Shown: piece by piece, positions 22,905 to 34,999 of the stretch
Numbering within the stretch: the stretch's first letter is position 1
How the letters are laid out: each line of letters opens with the position of its first letter
Source of the DNA: Ursus arctos
Taxonomy: Eukaryota > Chordata > Mammalia > Carnivora > Ursidae
Assembly (NCBI RefSeq): GCF_023065955.2
Contig: NW_026622797.1
Location: forward strand, 55,363,689-55,427,688
Reading direction: 5' to 3'
DNA length: 64,000 nt
The notes under the pieces: generated by a model
What the model was told of the DNA's origin: nothing
The model's database searches: none
What the model saw: the letters and a program-made list of their open reading frames with translations, nothing else
Translations under genes and position numbers: made by a program

Positions 22905-23735
22905 AATGGGTATGTGATTATTCATAACAAGCCCCTTTGCACCGGGAATAGTTTTATGTTAATGGAGTTGACTTTTGGAAAGCCCCAAGGATGGGGGCTG
23001 GTTGTCAAGAGAACCAACAATGAATTAGAGGGTTGGAACTTACAGTCCCACCTCCTGATTTCCAGGGGGTGCTAGAGGTTGAATCATTCACCAATGTCCA
23101 AGGTGTTAATCAATCATGACTATGTAATGAAGCCTTCATAAAAATCCAAAAGGAGGGTTTCATACAGCTTCTAGGTTTGGGGAACCAGAATGCTTCCATG
23201 TGCTACTGTGCCAAGCCACAAACCCCAGGAAGACAGAATCTCCTTTGTGTGAGACTTCGCCCTATGTATCTCTTCATTTGACTGTTGATTCCTAACCTTT
23301 AATATTCCTTGTAGTAAATTGGTAATCTAATGAGTAAATGAGTTTTCTAAGTTCTGTAAGCTGCTGTAGCAAATTAATTTAACCCAAGAAGGGGGACTGT
23401 GACAACTTCTGATTTACATCCGGTTGGCCAGGAGGACAGGTAGTAACCTGGACTTGTGATGGTATCCTGATTTGGAGGGGGTTGCTGGAAGCTTTATTTG
23501 TGATCAGGTAATAGGAAGCAAGCACACAGGTAACAACATGGGTTTGGGATTGGCACCTGAAGTGGAAGGTAGTCTTGTTTGTCTGAGACTTTTATCTGTG
23601 GACTCTAATGCTAGTTCCAGGTAGATATTGTCAGAATTAAGTTGAACTGAGTTGAATTGTAGGACACCCTGCTGGTGTTTGAGAATTGCTTGCTGGTGTG
23701 GGGAAACCGTTCTTCACACATTGGAGTTGGATCCA
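22905..23735 (+). mobile_element. LTR-class repeat with internal duplication
   Basis: Recognised as a middle-repetitive mammalian LTR by 'caatcatgactatgtaatga', 'gccttcataaaaatcc', 'tatgtatctcttcattt', 'agcaaattaatttaaccc', 'ttgaattgtaggacaccc' and 'gagaattgcttgctggtg'. The 'caggtaacaacctggactt' block occurs twice (about 23440 and 23530), separated by roughly 90 bp. I do not recall the exact family name. Confidence 0.6.
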
Positions 23736-24094
23736 GAAACTCAAAAGATTTATTTCCCCTATATCTAATTAATTTTTGATCAATTTTTTCTAGCACAATA
23801 TATGTTTAAGTGCTTCTCGTCTATAAATCAATTATAGTCATAGAAAATACTTATATAAGAACATTTCTAAAATGTATCTTGAGGCAATCTAACATTGGTG
23901 AACGGAGAAAAACATATTTTAGAATCAAACTATCTATGGCCATTTTGATCTTAAATGAAGTATAATTCATGCTGGTTGGAATCAGCTCTCTGAACTGATT
24001 TTTTTAACATTGAAAAGATATTATTACGTATGTCACATATTTATTGTTATCTACTATATTCAAAATATCGAACATGTTATAGTAGGTCTAAATT

Positions 24095-24290
24095 AAATGG
24101 GGCTTTGAATTACATGGGGTTTTATCTTTATACTGAGCACAATAGGAAGCCTTTGAAGTATGGTAAGCAGGGGATATAATGAAATCTGATTTGAATTTTT
24201 GACAGAATTCAGAATGAAACATTGATTTCGAGGAAGGTCAGAGTGGCTTCTGGGAGTTCATTCAGCAAAGCATTTTTACACCAGTTGAGG
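24095..24290 (-). mobile_element. L2 fragment (antisense)
   Basis: 'actgagcacaataggaagcc', 'tttgaagtatggtaagcag' and 'aaatctgatttgaatttt' follow antisense L2, where 'gggaagcc..tggagggtttt..gcag' and 'gatctgatt' stand in the same order. Confidence 0.55.
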
Positions 24291-24484
24291 TAGAGAAATA
24301 ATAGGGGCTTCGGCTACTTTGATGAGATTGCTAAATTTCTACTATTGATAGGTGTGTGTTTATGTGTATGTACGTGTATCTGTGTGTAAAGGGTGTGAAG
24401 ACTGGTAGGTAGGAAGGGTTGATAGAATCAGTGGACATTTAGAAAAAAAATGTACCTGGAAATAAAACTATAAAGATAACAGAG

Positions 24485-24910
24485 ACTTCTAGTGAATGGA
24501 TAAAGCAACTGTGGTGCATCGATACAGCGGAATGCTATTCAGTGATAAACAGAAATAAACTATATATCTGTACAAAACCTGGATGACTCAAGTACATATC
24601 ACTAAGTGAGATAAGTCAGTCTGTAAAGGCTACATTCTGTATAACAACATTTACACATTCTGGAAACGGTAAAACTATTGAGACAAAATACATCAATGGT
24701 TGCCAGGGTTTTGAGAAGAACAGAGATTAAATAAATGAAGCACAAAAACATTTTTAGGGCAGTGAAGCTATTCTCTGTGACATAATGATGCTAATTAAAA
24801 GGCAAAATGCATTTTTTTTCATGTTGAGTGCATTTTTACATGGTAACGGTGGACACGTGATATCATACATCTTTCCAAACCCTTAGAATCATACAAAACA
24901 CAAGTGAAAC
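24485..24910 (+). mobile_element. Old L1 3'UTR
   Basis: 'ggataaagcaactgtggtgc', 'aatgctattcagtgataa', 'tcactaagtgagataagtca' and 'aatggttgccagggtttt' mark a sense L1M 3' end. Later blocks such as 'ccaaacccttagaatc' fit an L1MC/ME-type 3'UTR. Confidence 0.6.
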
Positions 24911-26590
24911 TGAATATATGTGGATTTTTAAAAAATCAATTAGAAAATCCAGGAGTCCCGGATGCATAGGAAACTATACGAAAATGTCTTAAACAGGTGT
25001 GAAAAAGCCTTAGTGGTGGGAGAGAGCAAAAAGGTGCTGATCTAAATAAATCATTTTGAAAATTACCGTTTTACAAACTACAGGCAAAAGGAGTGATACA
25101 TAAGCACTGTACTTTTGGTGATAAAGTAGTTTCCCTGAGGACATGGGTCAACAATTCTAAAACCACTATATATGTATATTGGAATTTAACAATTTAAGTA
25201 AATGGATGTCTGATTGTGAGAGCTAGGTTTCTAATTGTTGGAATGGGAGGTTACAGATAAACTAGAAGAGAAGACTAGGTGATCCAGGAAGTGATGGATT
25301 AAAATTGGAAACAGCAGTATGAGTGATATTTGGCTAAACATAGATTCAGATGGTTACATAAGGAAATATATATAAATATCTGTATAATCACTGATTAGAA
25401 AACAGATATATATTTCCTTGTTCTCTCAGATAAAAGTGTCTGGAAACAATGATACTCCTGCAGCAAGAAGCATACTTAGTGCTCATATCTTGGTTTCTAA
25501 TAACGTTCTTCAGTACGAGAACAAGAAATTTCTAGATAAATCAGTGACTCTAAGACCGGGGAAATAGAAGAGATGGGCCTGGATGTCTTACAGTTCAATA
25601 AAGTAAGGAAGTACTAAAACAAACAACAACCAAAAAAAGCACTGTAATTATAGGAATATGTCAAAAGGACATGGGATCCAACTGAAAGAGCTCTCAATGG
25701 GCAAAATCAGAACAATTAGAGCAAAAAAAATTGTATTGGATTATAACCTACTGTAGCATATAAGTATCCACATATTAGTAAAGATATAAACAAATGATAG
25801 AGTAAATAATAAATAAGAGAGAAGAAACAAATCTACATCTACTATGCAGAAGAATTCCAAATAATTTATTCTCCACATTTAAAGAAGTTGCTGATAATGT
25901 CCCATTCAAGTGTGGGTGGTATTTAAGTGACTTCCTTCCAAAAAGTAAAGTGTGGAGAGGGAAGGAAAAGAGAAACAGTACAGTGGAGAGACCTGAGAAC
26001 CACTCTCTCAGCCAAGTAATAAAGTATGGCATCAACAGTGACAAGTCGTTTTGACAGTGTGTATCCTCTATAATGACGTACCATAGTAAGTAAGTAAGAT
26101 GTTAGTAGCTGTGGAAGTGGGTGTGAGGTAGATGGTAATTCTCTGTGCTATCTTTGAAATTTTACTATATATCTAGAATAGAAATTTATTAAAATAATAA
26201 TGATGTTGTTGTTGATGATGAAGATTGTAGATTTAATACTGAAACAATTATCTGTTTTTAATTTCCTGCAAAATATGGATTCTATTCTATGCAAACTGAA
26301 AGAGTATATTAGACCCATTTCTGGCCTCATTTCTTCTCCTACTGAGTCTGTACCAGGATGCTTGACTCCCTCTTCTGGTTTTTTATAAACTTCTTTGCCT
26401 TATAAAATCCAAACTAAATCAACCTCCCGAACCTCCTTTTCTTTTCTATACTTTGAGAGCTATTTTCTACAAGGAAAAATAATCACGACACCAAGATAAG
26501 ATATTTTGACCTGATCTCCCTATCATTTAGGTCCCAAATAACTTCCAACAGTTTAGCATCAAGTTGTATGGGCTATACCTCATCTCTCTG
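24911..26590. other. Unassigned, possibly decayed L1
   Basis: Weak old L1-like phrases occur, for example 'ctctctgtgctat'-like text near 26140. Nothing is firm enough to assign. No gene was recognised. Confidence 0.3.
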
Positions 26591-27075
26591 TATCTTTCAT
26601 AACCTTTGTGTTTTTCCGTAGCCTTAGGATGAAGAGTGCCTCCTTCTCACAGCCATTGTTTCCATGCCTGCGCAGACTTCTTTTCTTTCTAATTTCCTCA
26701 AATATCTACTTCATCAAAATCTCTTCTATCTCCCAGATAGTCAATTATATTTTTCTACTCACAATTTCCTCAATTTATAAACATCATCAAAAGATATTTA
26801 TCATATAAAACCAACCAAACAAGCAACAACAGCAATGATAAGCACATATACTCTTTCCACTTCCTTATTTCCTTTTCATTGGTTGTCTTATGCATTTGGC
26901 CTTTCCTGAAGAACAAATCCACTGACAGTATTGTTGCCTTTGTCATCACTGGTCTCTGACGTTCTAAGGTCAATGACTAATGTATTCTTTATTTTCATTG
27001 CTCTGAGACTTATGACGCTGTTTCTATTCCCAACTTTAAACTCTTTCCCCTGTCATTTATTTGACATTATTGATT
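26590..27075 (+). mobile_element. L2 fragment (weak)
   Basis: 'gtcatcactggtctctgac', 'aaggtcaatgactaatg' and 'catttatttgacattattga' keep the order of an L2 reverse-transcriptase segment ('tcaccagtgacct...caatgg...catttgacac.gttga'). It is highly diverged. Confidence 0.4.
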
Positions 27076-27109
27076 AATGTACCTTTATAATAATTGTGAT
27101 GGTGGGTAA

Positions 27110-27600
27110 AAAAGAAGGGTAGGATCATAGACAGTGATTGAACAGTGAGAATGTTAGAAACGATGGTAAGAATGTAATTCTCTCAGGGGTAAATTTGAGT
27201 GAAGATCAAGCCATACAACGATAAGAAGATACGTGAGAGGGATGTTTAGGGCATACAATACAGAAGTAGGGAAGCAGGGACAAACCTGGAGTAATGTAGT
27301 AATAACAAGAAGGCCAACGTGGTCAGGGTTAGTGAGCTAGAGTCAAGCACGCGATAAAGCGAGAAGAGATCAGAGACACCAGATTGGTGAGACTTTACAT
27401 AGCAGGAACATAATAGTTTATTGTATTCTGAATGTGATGGAGTAGTGTGTTGTGATAGAATTCTTTTAAAAGATAATTTTAGCTATACACAAAATTGACT
27501 GAAGTGAGATGAAAACGGAGATAAAGAGATTCACTTGGAGGCCAATGCTGTAGCCTGGCTACGATGAGGGTAGTATGGGGGAGAAACTCATATACTTCTA
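27110..27600 (-). mobile_element. L2 fragment (antisense)
   Basis: Antisense L2: 'caaacctggagtaatgtag', 'aagaaggccaacgtggtcag', 'gcgagaagagatcagagac', 'ttttaaaagataattttag' and 'ggccaatgctgtagcctgg'. The order matches the 3' half of L2. It follows directly after an oppositely oriented L2-like piece. Confidence 0.65.
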
Positions 27601-28239
27601 GCTTCATAGTTTAAGAAATGTTTATGTTAGAACTATTTTGTTAATTCATATTAAATCTTTAAAGACTCGATATACAAATACACATTAAACAAACTTTATA
27701 ACATTTTACTGCTATAGATACAAGTGAAAATGTGACAGAGAATTAAAAAATGAAACTGACTTTTATATTTTATGCACATAAAATATTTTTGTAAAATTCT
27801 GTAATTTCATAATATCAAAGGAATTTTTCCTCCAAATACAAGCTAACATAATGTCCTAATGTTGACAACCACTATCCTGATCAGTTAATACACTTTATTT
27901 ATTGTGCCTGTTTCCATGTTGTTTATAATTAATTGACAGCTTAAAAAAATATCGTTGGATAAAAATACTTGCAGCATTGTATGAAAGTGTCTATTGTCTG
28001 TCAAATGCAAGAAATTTACTATAAATATAAATAGTTCAAATAATAAGATTTTGAAGAAACGAAGGAAAAAGAATAAGAGCATTTTTACATTCACAGTGTA
28101 ATATAAAATGAAGATTAAAGAACATTTTTACTTTAAAAAATCTTTGCACTGGTAAAATTATATCACCTATTTTTTTTCTGTTCGTGTGAAATGGGTTAAT
28201 ATTTTCTTGATAACTTATAAACTTTCTTTTTTCTTTTAG

Positions 28240-28273
28240 GTTTTTTCTCTTACAACAAAGAAGCTAACAGCAG
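28240..28273 (+). other. Candidate 34-nt exon with strong splice sites
   Basis: Upstream 'actttcttttttcttttag' is a long pyrimidine tract ending in AG (28238-28239). An AT-rich branch-like 'ataacttataa' lies just before it. Downstream 'cag|gtaagaa' is a near-ideal 5' splice site. The 34 nt are open in two of three frames (V-F-S-L-T-T-K-K-L-T-A in the first). Its length is not a multiple of three, so inclusion would shift a frame. I do not recognise the peptide. It may be a non-coding exon, a cryptic site or chance. Confidence 0.3.
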
Positions 28274-28629
28274 GTAAGAAATTTCAAAGTAAATACATAG
28301 ACATATGAACATTTTTGTATTTCTTTTTTTCTCCCTCACAAACTACTGTTCTTGTGGTAAACTTTTATGACTTTTTAAATTAATCTTTTCAGAATTATCT
28401 TATTTCTCCTATTTCAAAGAAGACTTCCTTACCTTTCATCATTCAAGAAATATAAACCAAGGTATTTTATTAAATTGTGGCTTTAGCACTGCAGAAATGT
28501 ACATGATATTGATTTGAAGTTTGAGTAATAGGAATGATGTGATTCATTGGAGCATCGTTGTAGGTTTTTATTACATGAGGGGAGTTGGTAAAAGAATATT
28601 AAGTCCTCAACTTTCCTGTATTGTTTCAA

Positions 28630-28743
28630 AGTTTATTTATTTATTTGTTTTTAGTAAGCTCTGCACCCAGTGTTGGGCTCCAACTTACAACCCTGAGACC
28701 ACGAGTTGCATGCTCTTTTGACGAGCCAGCCAGGCACTGTCCC
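28630..28743 (-). mobile_element. Short, older CAN-SINE
   Basis: In reverse: A-rich tail ('tttatttatttatttg'), 'ctctgcacccagtgttggg', 'ttacaaccctgagacc', 'gagttgcatgctc' and 'gagccagccaggcac'. It lacks the polypyrimidine body of the other SINEs. This is the same short type as 41718-41819. Confidence 0.88.
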
Positions 28744-28859
28744 TCTTATATGGTTTCAGGAAAAAAAAAATCCACTAGGTACTCTTTTACTTCCTCTGTA
28801 CACACACACATGCATGCACATATATTACATATATATATATATTTTTTTTCTTCTTAAAT

Positions 28860-29905
28860 AACTGAAAAGTATGGTAGCTGTGCTAGAGAAGAAAATGTAG
28901 TTACCTTTACCATTATGTTACCCTCACTACATCCTGCTTCATGCTTTTCTGACCCCTCCACCAAACAGCAAATTCTGAGCTGAGGAATTCTCGGTCCGCC
29001 AAATGCATGATATACTGCTAGGTTTGAGTAATTTTGAAAGATATTTAATTTCAGCCTTTTAGGATTTAATTTAATGAAAACCACCAAACCCAATAAATCC
29101 CATGCTGGGAAATTGACTCTAAAATATTTGCTTTTATGAAGGGGCAAATCTCTATAGCAAAGGCTTTCTCCTAAGCATCTTAGACATTTCTTACATTCAG
29201 TTTATCATTAATAAACACTCTAATTGGTATGCTAACACTTTTATTTTATGAAGACCTATTTGAAACACAAATATTCATTAACATGAATTTAAAGAAGTAT
29301 AGTTAAGTTGTTATTGTTGTTGTTTAGTTTGGTTTACAGTATTATCAGCTTCAGGTCATGGTATAGATTTATTGTTCAAATTGAGTTCACTGAACTGTAA
29401 AGTGTGGGTGTGTATTTGAGAGCTGTTGGAAAAGGCTTTCTGCATAAATGCCTGCAGGAGCAATCTGTTCATGTTCAAAATAGCATTCTCTTTTCACTTC
29501 TTATTTCCTACATATTTTGTGCTTTATTACTCTCAATATCACCCATTTAAAATATAGGCATTATTTCACAATTCTTGAGAGAATTTGTTCAACACTTTTA
29601 CTACTTTCACTGGCCTTGTTAGCTATATTATTTTCTATTGTAACTCCTCTGAATAATGATTTACTTCTAAAACTGAATTTTGACATCTAAGTTTGCCAAA
29701 GAAATGTTTTATCTGAGAACATATTTACTAGATTCTTGATATAAGGGAAGCAGTAATGATGCTACTTTTGTGTGGTTGGTATCATGAACACTTTAGAAAT
29801 TTCTATTACATAAAAACTATACAATAAACACATTGCAATGGCCTGGAATTTGATGATTCACCTGAACAATAAGTAAAATCATTAATCCTACAGGTGAAAT
29901 TAAAA
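28860..29905. other. Unassigned AT-rich sequence
   Basis: No recognisable feature. The 97-residue minus-strand frame at 28854-29147 has no motif I know. A CA/TA-rich stretch lies at 28800-28843. Confidence 0.4.
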
Positions 29906-30052
29906 TAAATATTTGGCTGACTATAAAAAAAAAACCTATGCAGTGACACTAATCCCCTTAATAAAAACTCTATTCACACTGCAGATACCACATTTTGGCA
30001 AATTGCACCACTCTCTCTCATTTGCTCAGTCAAAATCTCTTTGTCATTCTGA

Positions 30053-30610
30053 TGTAGGAAAGATATTAGGGTTTGAAGTCCATGGCCAAGAAAGAATTTC
30101 TGAGACGTCTTTTGTGCAAAAAGGTGATTTTATTAAAGCATGGGGATAGGACCCATGAGCAGAAAGAGTTGCACTAGGGTCATGCACTTTCAAGTTGGGA
30201 GAGGGTTAGGGATAGCATAAGTCTCTGAAGAATTTGGAAGCAAGGTTTCCAGGACCTTGAGGGAGCTAGCTATTGTTGGGAAAAAGTCATTTATTACCAT
30301 CTAATAAAACCTTAGTCATGAGACCCTTCAGATGTATTTGGGTGGGCCATATGCTTAGGGGATGATTGCCAACACATATCTTGTGAGTGGGGTTTAAGAT
30401 AAAGGAAGTTTCCAAAGGAATTTTAATACTTTAAAGTAGACTTAGAGAATCCTGGTTTGGGGGAGGGGGTCAGGCTAGGATTGCCTTTTGCCCTTAGCAA
30501 AGTATTAACATCCAGGCAGTTAAGTCCCTAGAAGAACATCACTCTCCCTGTTTCAAGGACTTGTCAATGGGCTGTAGGTAGTAAGGAAATTTAATAATTT
30601 TTCTTCTTCC
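30053..30610 (-). mobile_element. Solo LTR, gamma/ERV1-like (carnivore type)
   Basis: On the minus strand this reads as an LTR. There is a pyrimidine-rich U3 and 'gaaagtgcatgaccctagtg', then a polyadenylation signal AATAAA in 'ccatgctttaataaaatc'. This is followed by 'gacgtctcagaaattcttt' and an end in 'ttcctaca', whose CA terminus is at 30053. No gag, pol or env sequence flanks it, so it is probably a recombined solo LTR. The far border is approximate. The 78-residue frame at 29913-30149 is incidental. Confidence 0.7.
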
Positions 30611-30734
30611 TTTGTTTCCCACATGAATTCCAAATAGCTATCTCACTTTACTTCAACCATAATATCTACACCACCAACGTTACTGCCCTTGCAACATTCA
30701 TTACGCTGTTTACTTTTTTCTGTCTCCTATGTTA

Positions 30735-31020
30735 GCACACCAATCCAAGCTGCCATCATCTCCCACTGAGATGTTTAAAAAACTCCTCTAATTGATCACC
30801 CCTCTTACAATGTTGCTGCACTACAGTGCACTCTCCAAATATCAGGCAGAATCATCTCTCCAAATCAAATTATAAATATAAAAAACGTGTTTAACTCTTT
30901 TCTACTCAAATGTCATCACATAGAGGTGGTCTGCTTGACCACCCAATATAAAATTGTTCTTATACTTTTATTTTCTAATAAATGTATTTATGTGTCAAGA
31001 GTACATTGTTTCTCAGTCTT
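30735..31020 (+). mobile_element. L2 fragment
   Basis: 'caccaatccaagctgccatc', 'atctcccactgagatg', 'tcaaatgtcatcacatagag' and 'tggtctgcttgaccaccc' match L2 in sense and in the correct order, with gaps. Confidence 0.6.
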
Positions 31021-31029
31021 ATATGTGTA

Positions 31030-32599
31030 CTTTCCAGTATTGAAAGTTAAATTTCCCATAAAAGGTAAAATCATGACTTTCATACAAATATAAAAATGAA
31101 CATATGCTAAAGATTTTATTTTACCCATCAATGAAGGAAATAGACAGAAGTTGTAACTGGTTTAAAAGAGAATCCGAAGAACAGACACATTAATAGTTCA
31201 GTAATATTTAAACAAATATGGAAATGGAGACAAAATTGGTTTCCCTCAGGGTGGGAGTAAAACACCAGGACAGGACAGAATTTGCATCCTTTTCAGTTAC
31301 CTACTACTAATAGAGATGCAAAATTGCTTGTAAAAAAGAAAGAAAATTCATGCATAAGGCTAGGATCATCTAACCTGAAAGTATGCACTGTGTATAGACA
31401 ATACAGGTTTCAATGAAGCACAAATTTCTCTCTATATCAAAATAGTGCCCTGCCAATTGCTAGCACACACAAAATATGACTTTTTGAGAGATTCCTTCTT
31501 TTATGGGGTAGTCTAAAATGTATTTAATATTTGTAATATTTCTTGGTTATTTACAGTGACAAGAGTCTACTTAGCAATATTTTTTTCCATTTAAGTTCTT
31601 TTGAAAGAGATAAAAAATTTGTAAACTTACCAATTATGAACTACATCAGATAATTTAGAAATTAAAATAATCATTAAGAGCAAGTTAGTATAATTGTTCT
31701 TTTGGTAGACAAGGGAAATTTAAGTAGAAAGGCGTTAACTTAGAACTAGATATACAGGTGCTATATTTATGTCCTGACTGAACCTTGTAAAATAATAATG
31801 AAATGATACGTACACTATTAAACAACATTTCAACTTTTGATCAGCTATAATACTTATCCTATTGAATAGCTGTCAGGCATTTACATAATTCATTTATTTT
31901 ACATATTAATAAAACACATTTCTAAGCATCATGTATGTGAGCTGCTGAAAGTTCCAATCATGGAACTTTCTAAATTTTTTAAGTTTGTAGCAAAATATCA
32001 TATTGGATTTGCTCACTGAGGTTTTTATTTTTTATTTATTTACATGAACCCTTAATCATACTAATTATTATATCATTCAACAAAGATAAAATAAACTTGT
32101 GCTATGGGCTATACTGTGGGAATGTAAGTTAATGGAAGAAAAAAAATGCAACATGATTCAAAGATACATAAATATGGCCTTTGTCTCCTAATTTGCCTTC
32201 CAAAAGTGGAAGTAATCATAAATTAGAATCTGAGTATCTATTATGCTAAGTACTATTTCCAATCTAATTTTTAATCTAATTTAATATTGAAATTATTTGC
32301 CCAAAGTCATATGGGCTTTCTTTGATAGAACAGAGATATAAACTCATACATGTTTGGATCATATGTTTTCTGGTTTTACTTTTCATTGTAACACACTAAG
32401 AAATATTTATAGCATTTGAAAGAAGTCTTGAAGTATGGGCTAAATTTTAACAGATTTCAATGAAAGAGTGGGGGTAAGATTTAGATTACAATTACTGTTG
32501 TGCTCTTCTTATAACTACATGTAAAATTTCTGGTCTGTCCTTGGCTCTCTTAATATTTGGCCAATAAATAGATAAAAATGTTCATGTTATCTCTGTCTA

Positions 32600-32600
<1 letters not shown>
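31030..32600. other. Unassigned AT-rich sequence
   Basis: No gene or repeat is firmly recognised. A weak MIR/L2-like phrase 'ttgcccaaagtcatatggg' occurs near 32296. Confidence 0.4.

Positions 32601-32601
<1 letters not shown>

Positions 32602-32646
<45 letters not shown>
32602..32646. repeat. (TA)n microsatellite
   Basis: About 22 uninterrupted TA units. It lies next to the target duplication of the SINE that follows. Confidence 0.97.
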
Positions 32647-32648
<2 letters not shown>

Positions 32649-32664
32649 CTGTTCTCAAATTTAT

Positions 32665-32852
32665 TTTTAAAGATTTTATTTATTTGAGAGAGAGACAGGG
32701 AGAGAGAGTACAAGTAGGGGGAGGGGGGCAGAAGGAGGGGCAGGGAGGACGGAGAAGCAGACTCTGAGCAGGTTGCCAAACACAGGGCTTAATTCCAGAA
32801 CCTGGTATCATGACCTGAGCTGAAGGAAGAGGCTTAATCAACCCAGGTGCCC
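32665..32852 (-). mobile_element. CAN-SINE, minus strand
   Basis: 'aaagattttatttatttgag', a GA/GGGGAG-rich body and the head 'caacccaggtgcccc' identify it. A few bases of the tRNA head are deleted before 'aacccagg'. Target duplications 'ccctgttctcaaattta' and 'ccctgttctcagagttta' flank it, imperfect by a small indel/substitution. Confidence 0.92.
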
Positions 32853-33489
32853 CCCTGTTCTCAGAGTTTATAAACCTAATGCTTACAAGGCAGTATTTAG
32901 AGAAGTTGCATTGTGTTGATGATTTATGAGAACAAAATAATCTTATTTGTTAAAGTATATTTTTAAAAAGATATATCATGATTCTTCTTCAAACAAAAGG
33001 AACTCATGAAAATTGTCATATTCAACTCATTAATTGATATGGGAATCAGCAAGATGTTAAAAATTACTCCAAGGAGCGTTTGAAAAAAATAGGTTCTTAT
33101 AAGGCAATTTAATAGATTGCTGGATTAAATTAAAAACTGGTTAATGTCTAACAAAGTCATAAAATACAACCTGCAGAGTATTTTGTTTTATTGAAAATAA
33201 ATTATTTTTAACTTGACAGGACAAAAATCTACACATTAACGTCTTCCCCTTCAGAGTCATAAATCAGCCCAGACAATAGAAAGTCAAGCCCAGAATGCAC
33301 TTAAAAACACCCAGTAATCTCTTTTGCCTGTTTCTAAGTTTTGGATAATTTTTATGACATATTCCAATAACAATTCATAGAGAAGTTACTTTCTGTTGTG
33401 ACATTACTATCTATTGTTTTATTCATAATGTTATCTGCCGGAGTGCCTCTTTGTGTCTGCCTGGTGAACTTAGACTTATACTTCAAAAC

Positions 33490-33700
33490 ATCTCTCCCAC
33501 ATTTTACCTTCTCATTGAATCTTTCCCAGAAACCTGCCCCTCCTTTACCTTCGACATGATAGTTTGAGGTACTTCTTTGTGTTTCCATAACAATTTTTGG
33601 ATGCTTTTATTTTATATTTATGTTATAATTTGTTGAGAAAAGAATTATATTTTATTTATCTTGTATTCCCAGCATTGCACATGTCTGGTGCATTAAGATA
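33490..33700 (+). mobile_element. L2 3' end (probable)
   Basis: 'gaatctttcccagaaacctg', 'atttatcttgtattcccagc' and 'gcacatgtctggtgcattaa' fit the terminal part of L2 in sense. Confidence 0.5.
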
Positions 33701-34159
33701 AAATACGTGATTCCAAACAAGATATTTCAGTCATTGAAGTTCTTGGGTAGAAAATAAATAGTTGTGCACCGATATGTCACTTTAAATCATAAACACTTTA
33801 GAAAGTATATTAAATATGAGAGCTTAGAATAATGGATATAGTCTGATAGCATTTTGGAAGAGAAGGGAGTTAATGACCTGTAATGGTAAAGAGAGTCACG
33901 AAAAGTCAGTAAGGGTGGAAGAGACAGATCTAGGGGATATGGAGCCAAAACTAGCATAGTATCTATGTTTAAGGGGCACAAAATCAGTGGAAAAAAATAA
34001 ATAAGCCAGTCTTCTTCTAAATAAATGAGCCAGAGGTCTTCTTCAAATTCAGTGCCCTTGTCATTGCACTTTAGTAATTCAAATACGGCATACGGGAAAG
34101 GTGATATTTAACCTTTTATTTTCTAAATTGAATTGTATTATTAAAGCAATAGATTGATT

Positions 34160-34357
34160 TTTTAAAAGATTTTATTTATTTATTTGAGAGAGAGAGAAAA
34201 AGATATAGAGAGAGTGAGTGGGGAGGGGCAGAGGGAGAAATAGACTCCTGGCTGAGCAGGGAGCCAGATGTGGGGCTTGATCCCTTGATCCCGGGACTCC
34301 AGGATCATAACCTGAGCCTAAGGCAGATACTTAACCAACTGAGCCACCCAGGTACCC
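34160..34357 (-). mobile_element. CAN-SINE, minus strand
   Basis: 'aaaagattttatttattta' tail, GA-rich body and reversed head 'ccaactgagccacccagg'. 'gatcccttgatcccggga' contains a small internal repeat of 'gatccc'. Target duplications are not obvious. Confidence 0.93.
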
Positions 34358-34999
34358 TGAGAAGGTGTTTTTCTAAATCTAATTAGATTTCCCATATTTA
34401 TCTAATCTTGTATTTAGGTTAACTGTTTTATAATTTATTTCCAAAATAAGATTTTTACCTAGGTTTTATAAGATACACAGAAAATAAGTAAACCATTTTA
34501 GCTACCTAAAAATGTTTCAGTATTACACAAGTATGGATATTCACCTAAAATTAGAGAAACTAAATAATCACTTACATTTTATTTTGTAGCTGCTGATTGA
34601 CAGGTATATGTTGTTTATCTCTAGAGCCTAATCTGTTCCCACTGACTCATATAAGATTTCTTTGCATACAGATTCTAAAAAATGTACAGTAATGTATTAA
34701 ATGTTTATTCTCTTAGTTTTCCATATAATTTTAAAGTAGGCTTTTGCTTTTATTGATTTATTGCAGTAACAATAAAATTCATTTATAAAGAAGGTCCTAT
34801 GAGGAATATCATTAACCTAAGTTTGACAGAGACGTAGTTCTATTTCCCTGCAATACGCATTATCAGAGTTATTATTGGGGATTATCATATTATCTAAAGA
34901 GAACAATTGATTTACTGTGAGTATACGATGCTAAATTAATATATCAACAATGATTAACATAGATTAGGTTAATAGAGTAACTGATACCTAAGAGAAATC

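Noticed and set aside
30053..30610. Search for gag, pol or env next to the LTRs
   Set aside because: No retroviral internal coding sequence was seen beside any of the LTRs, so no provirus is called.
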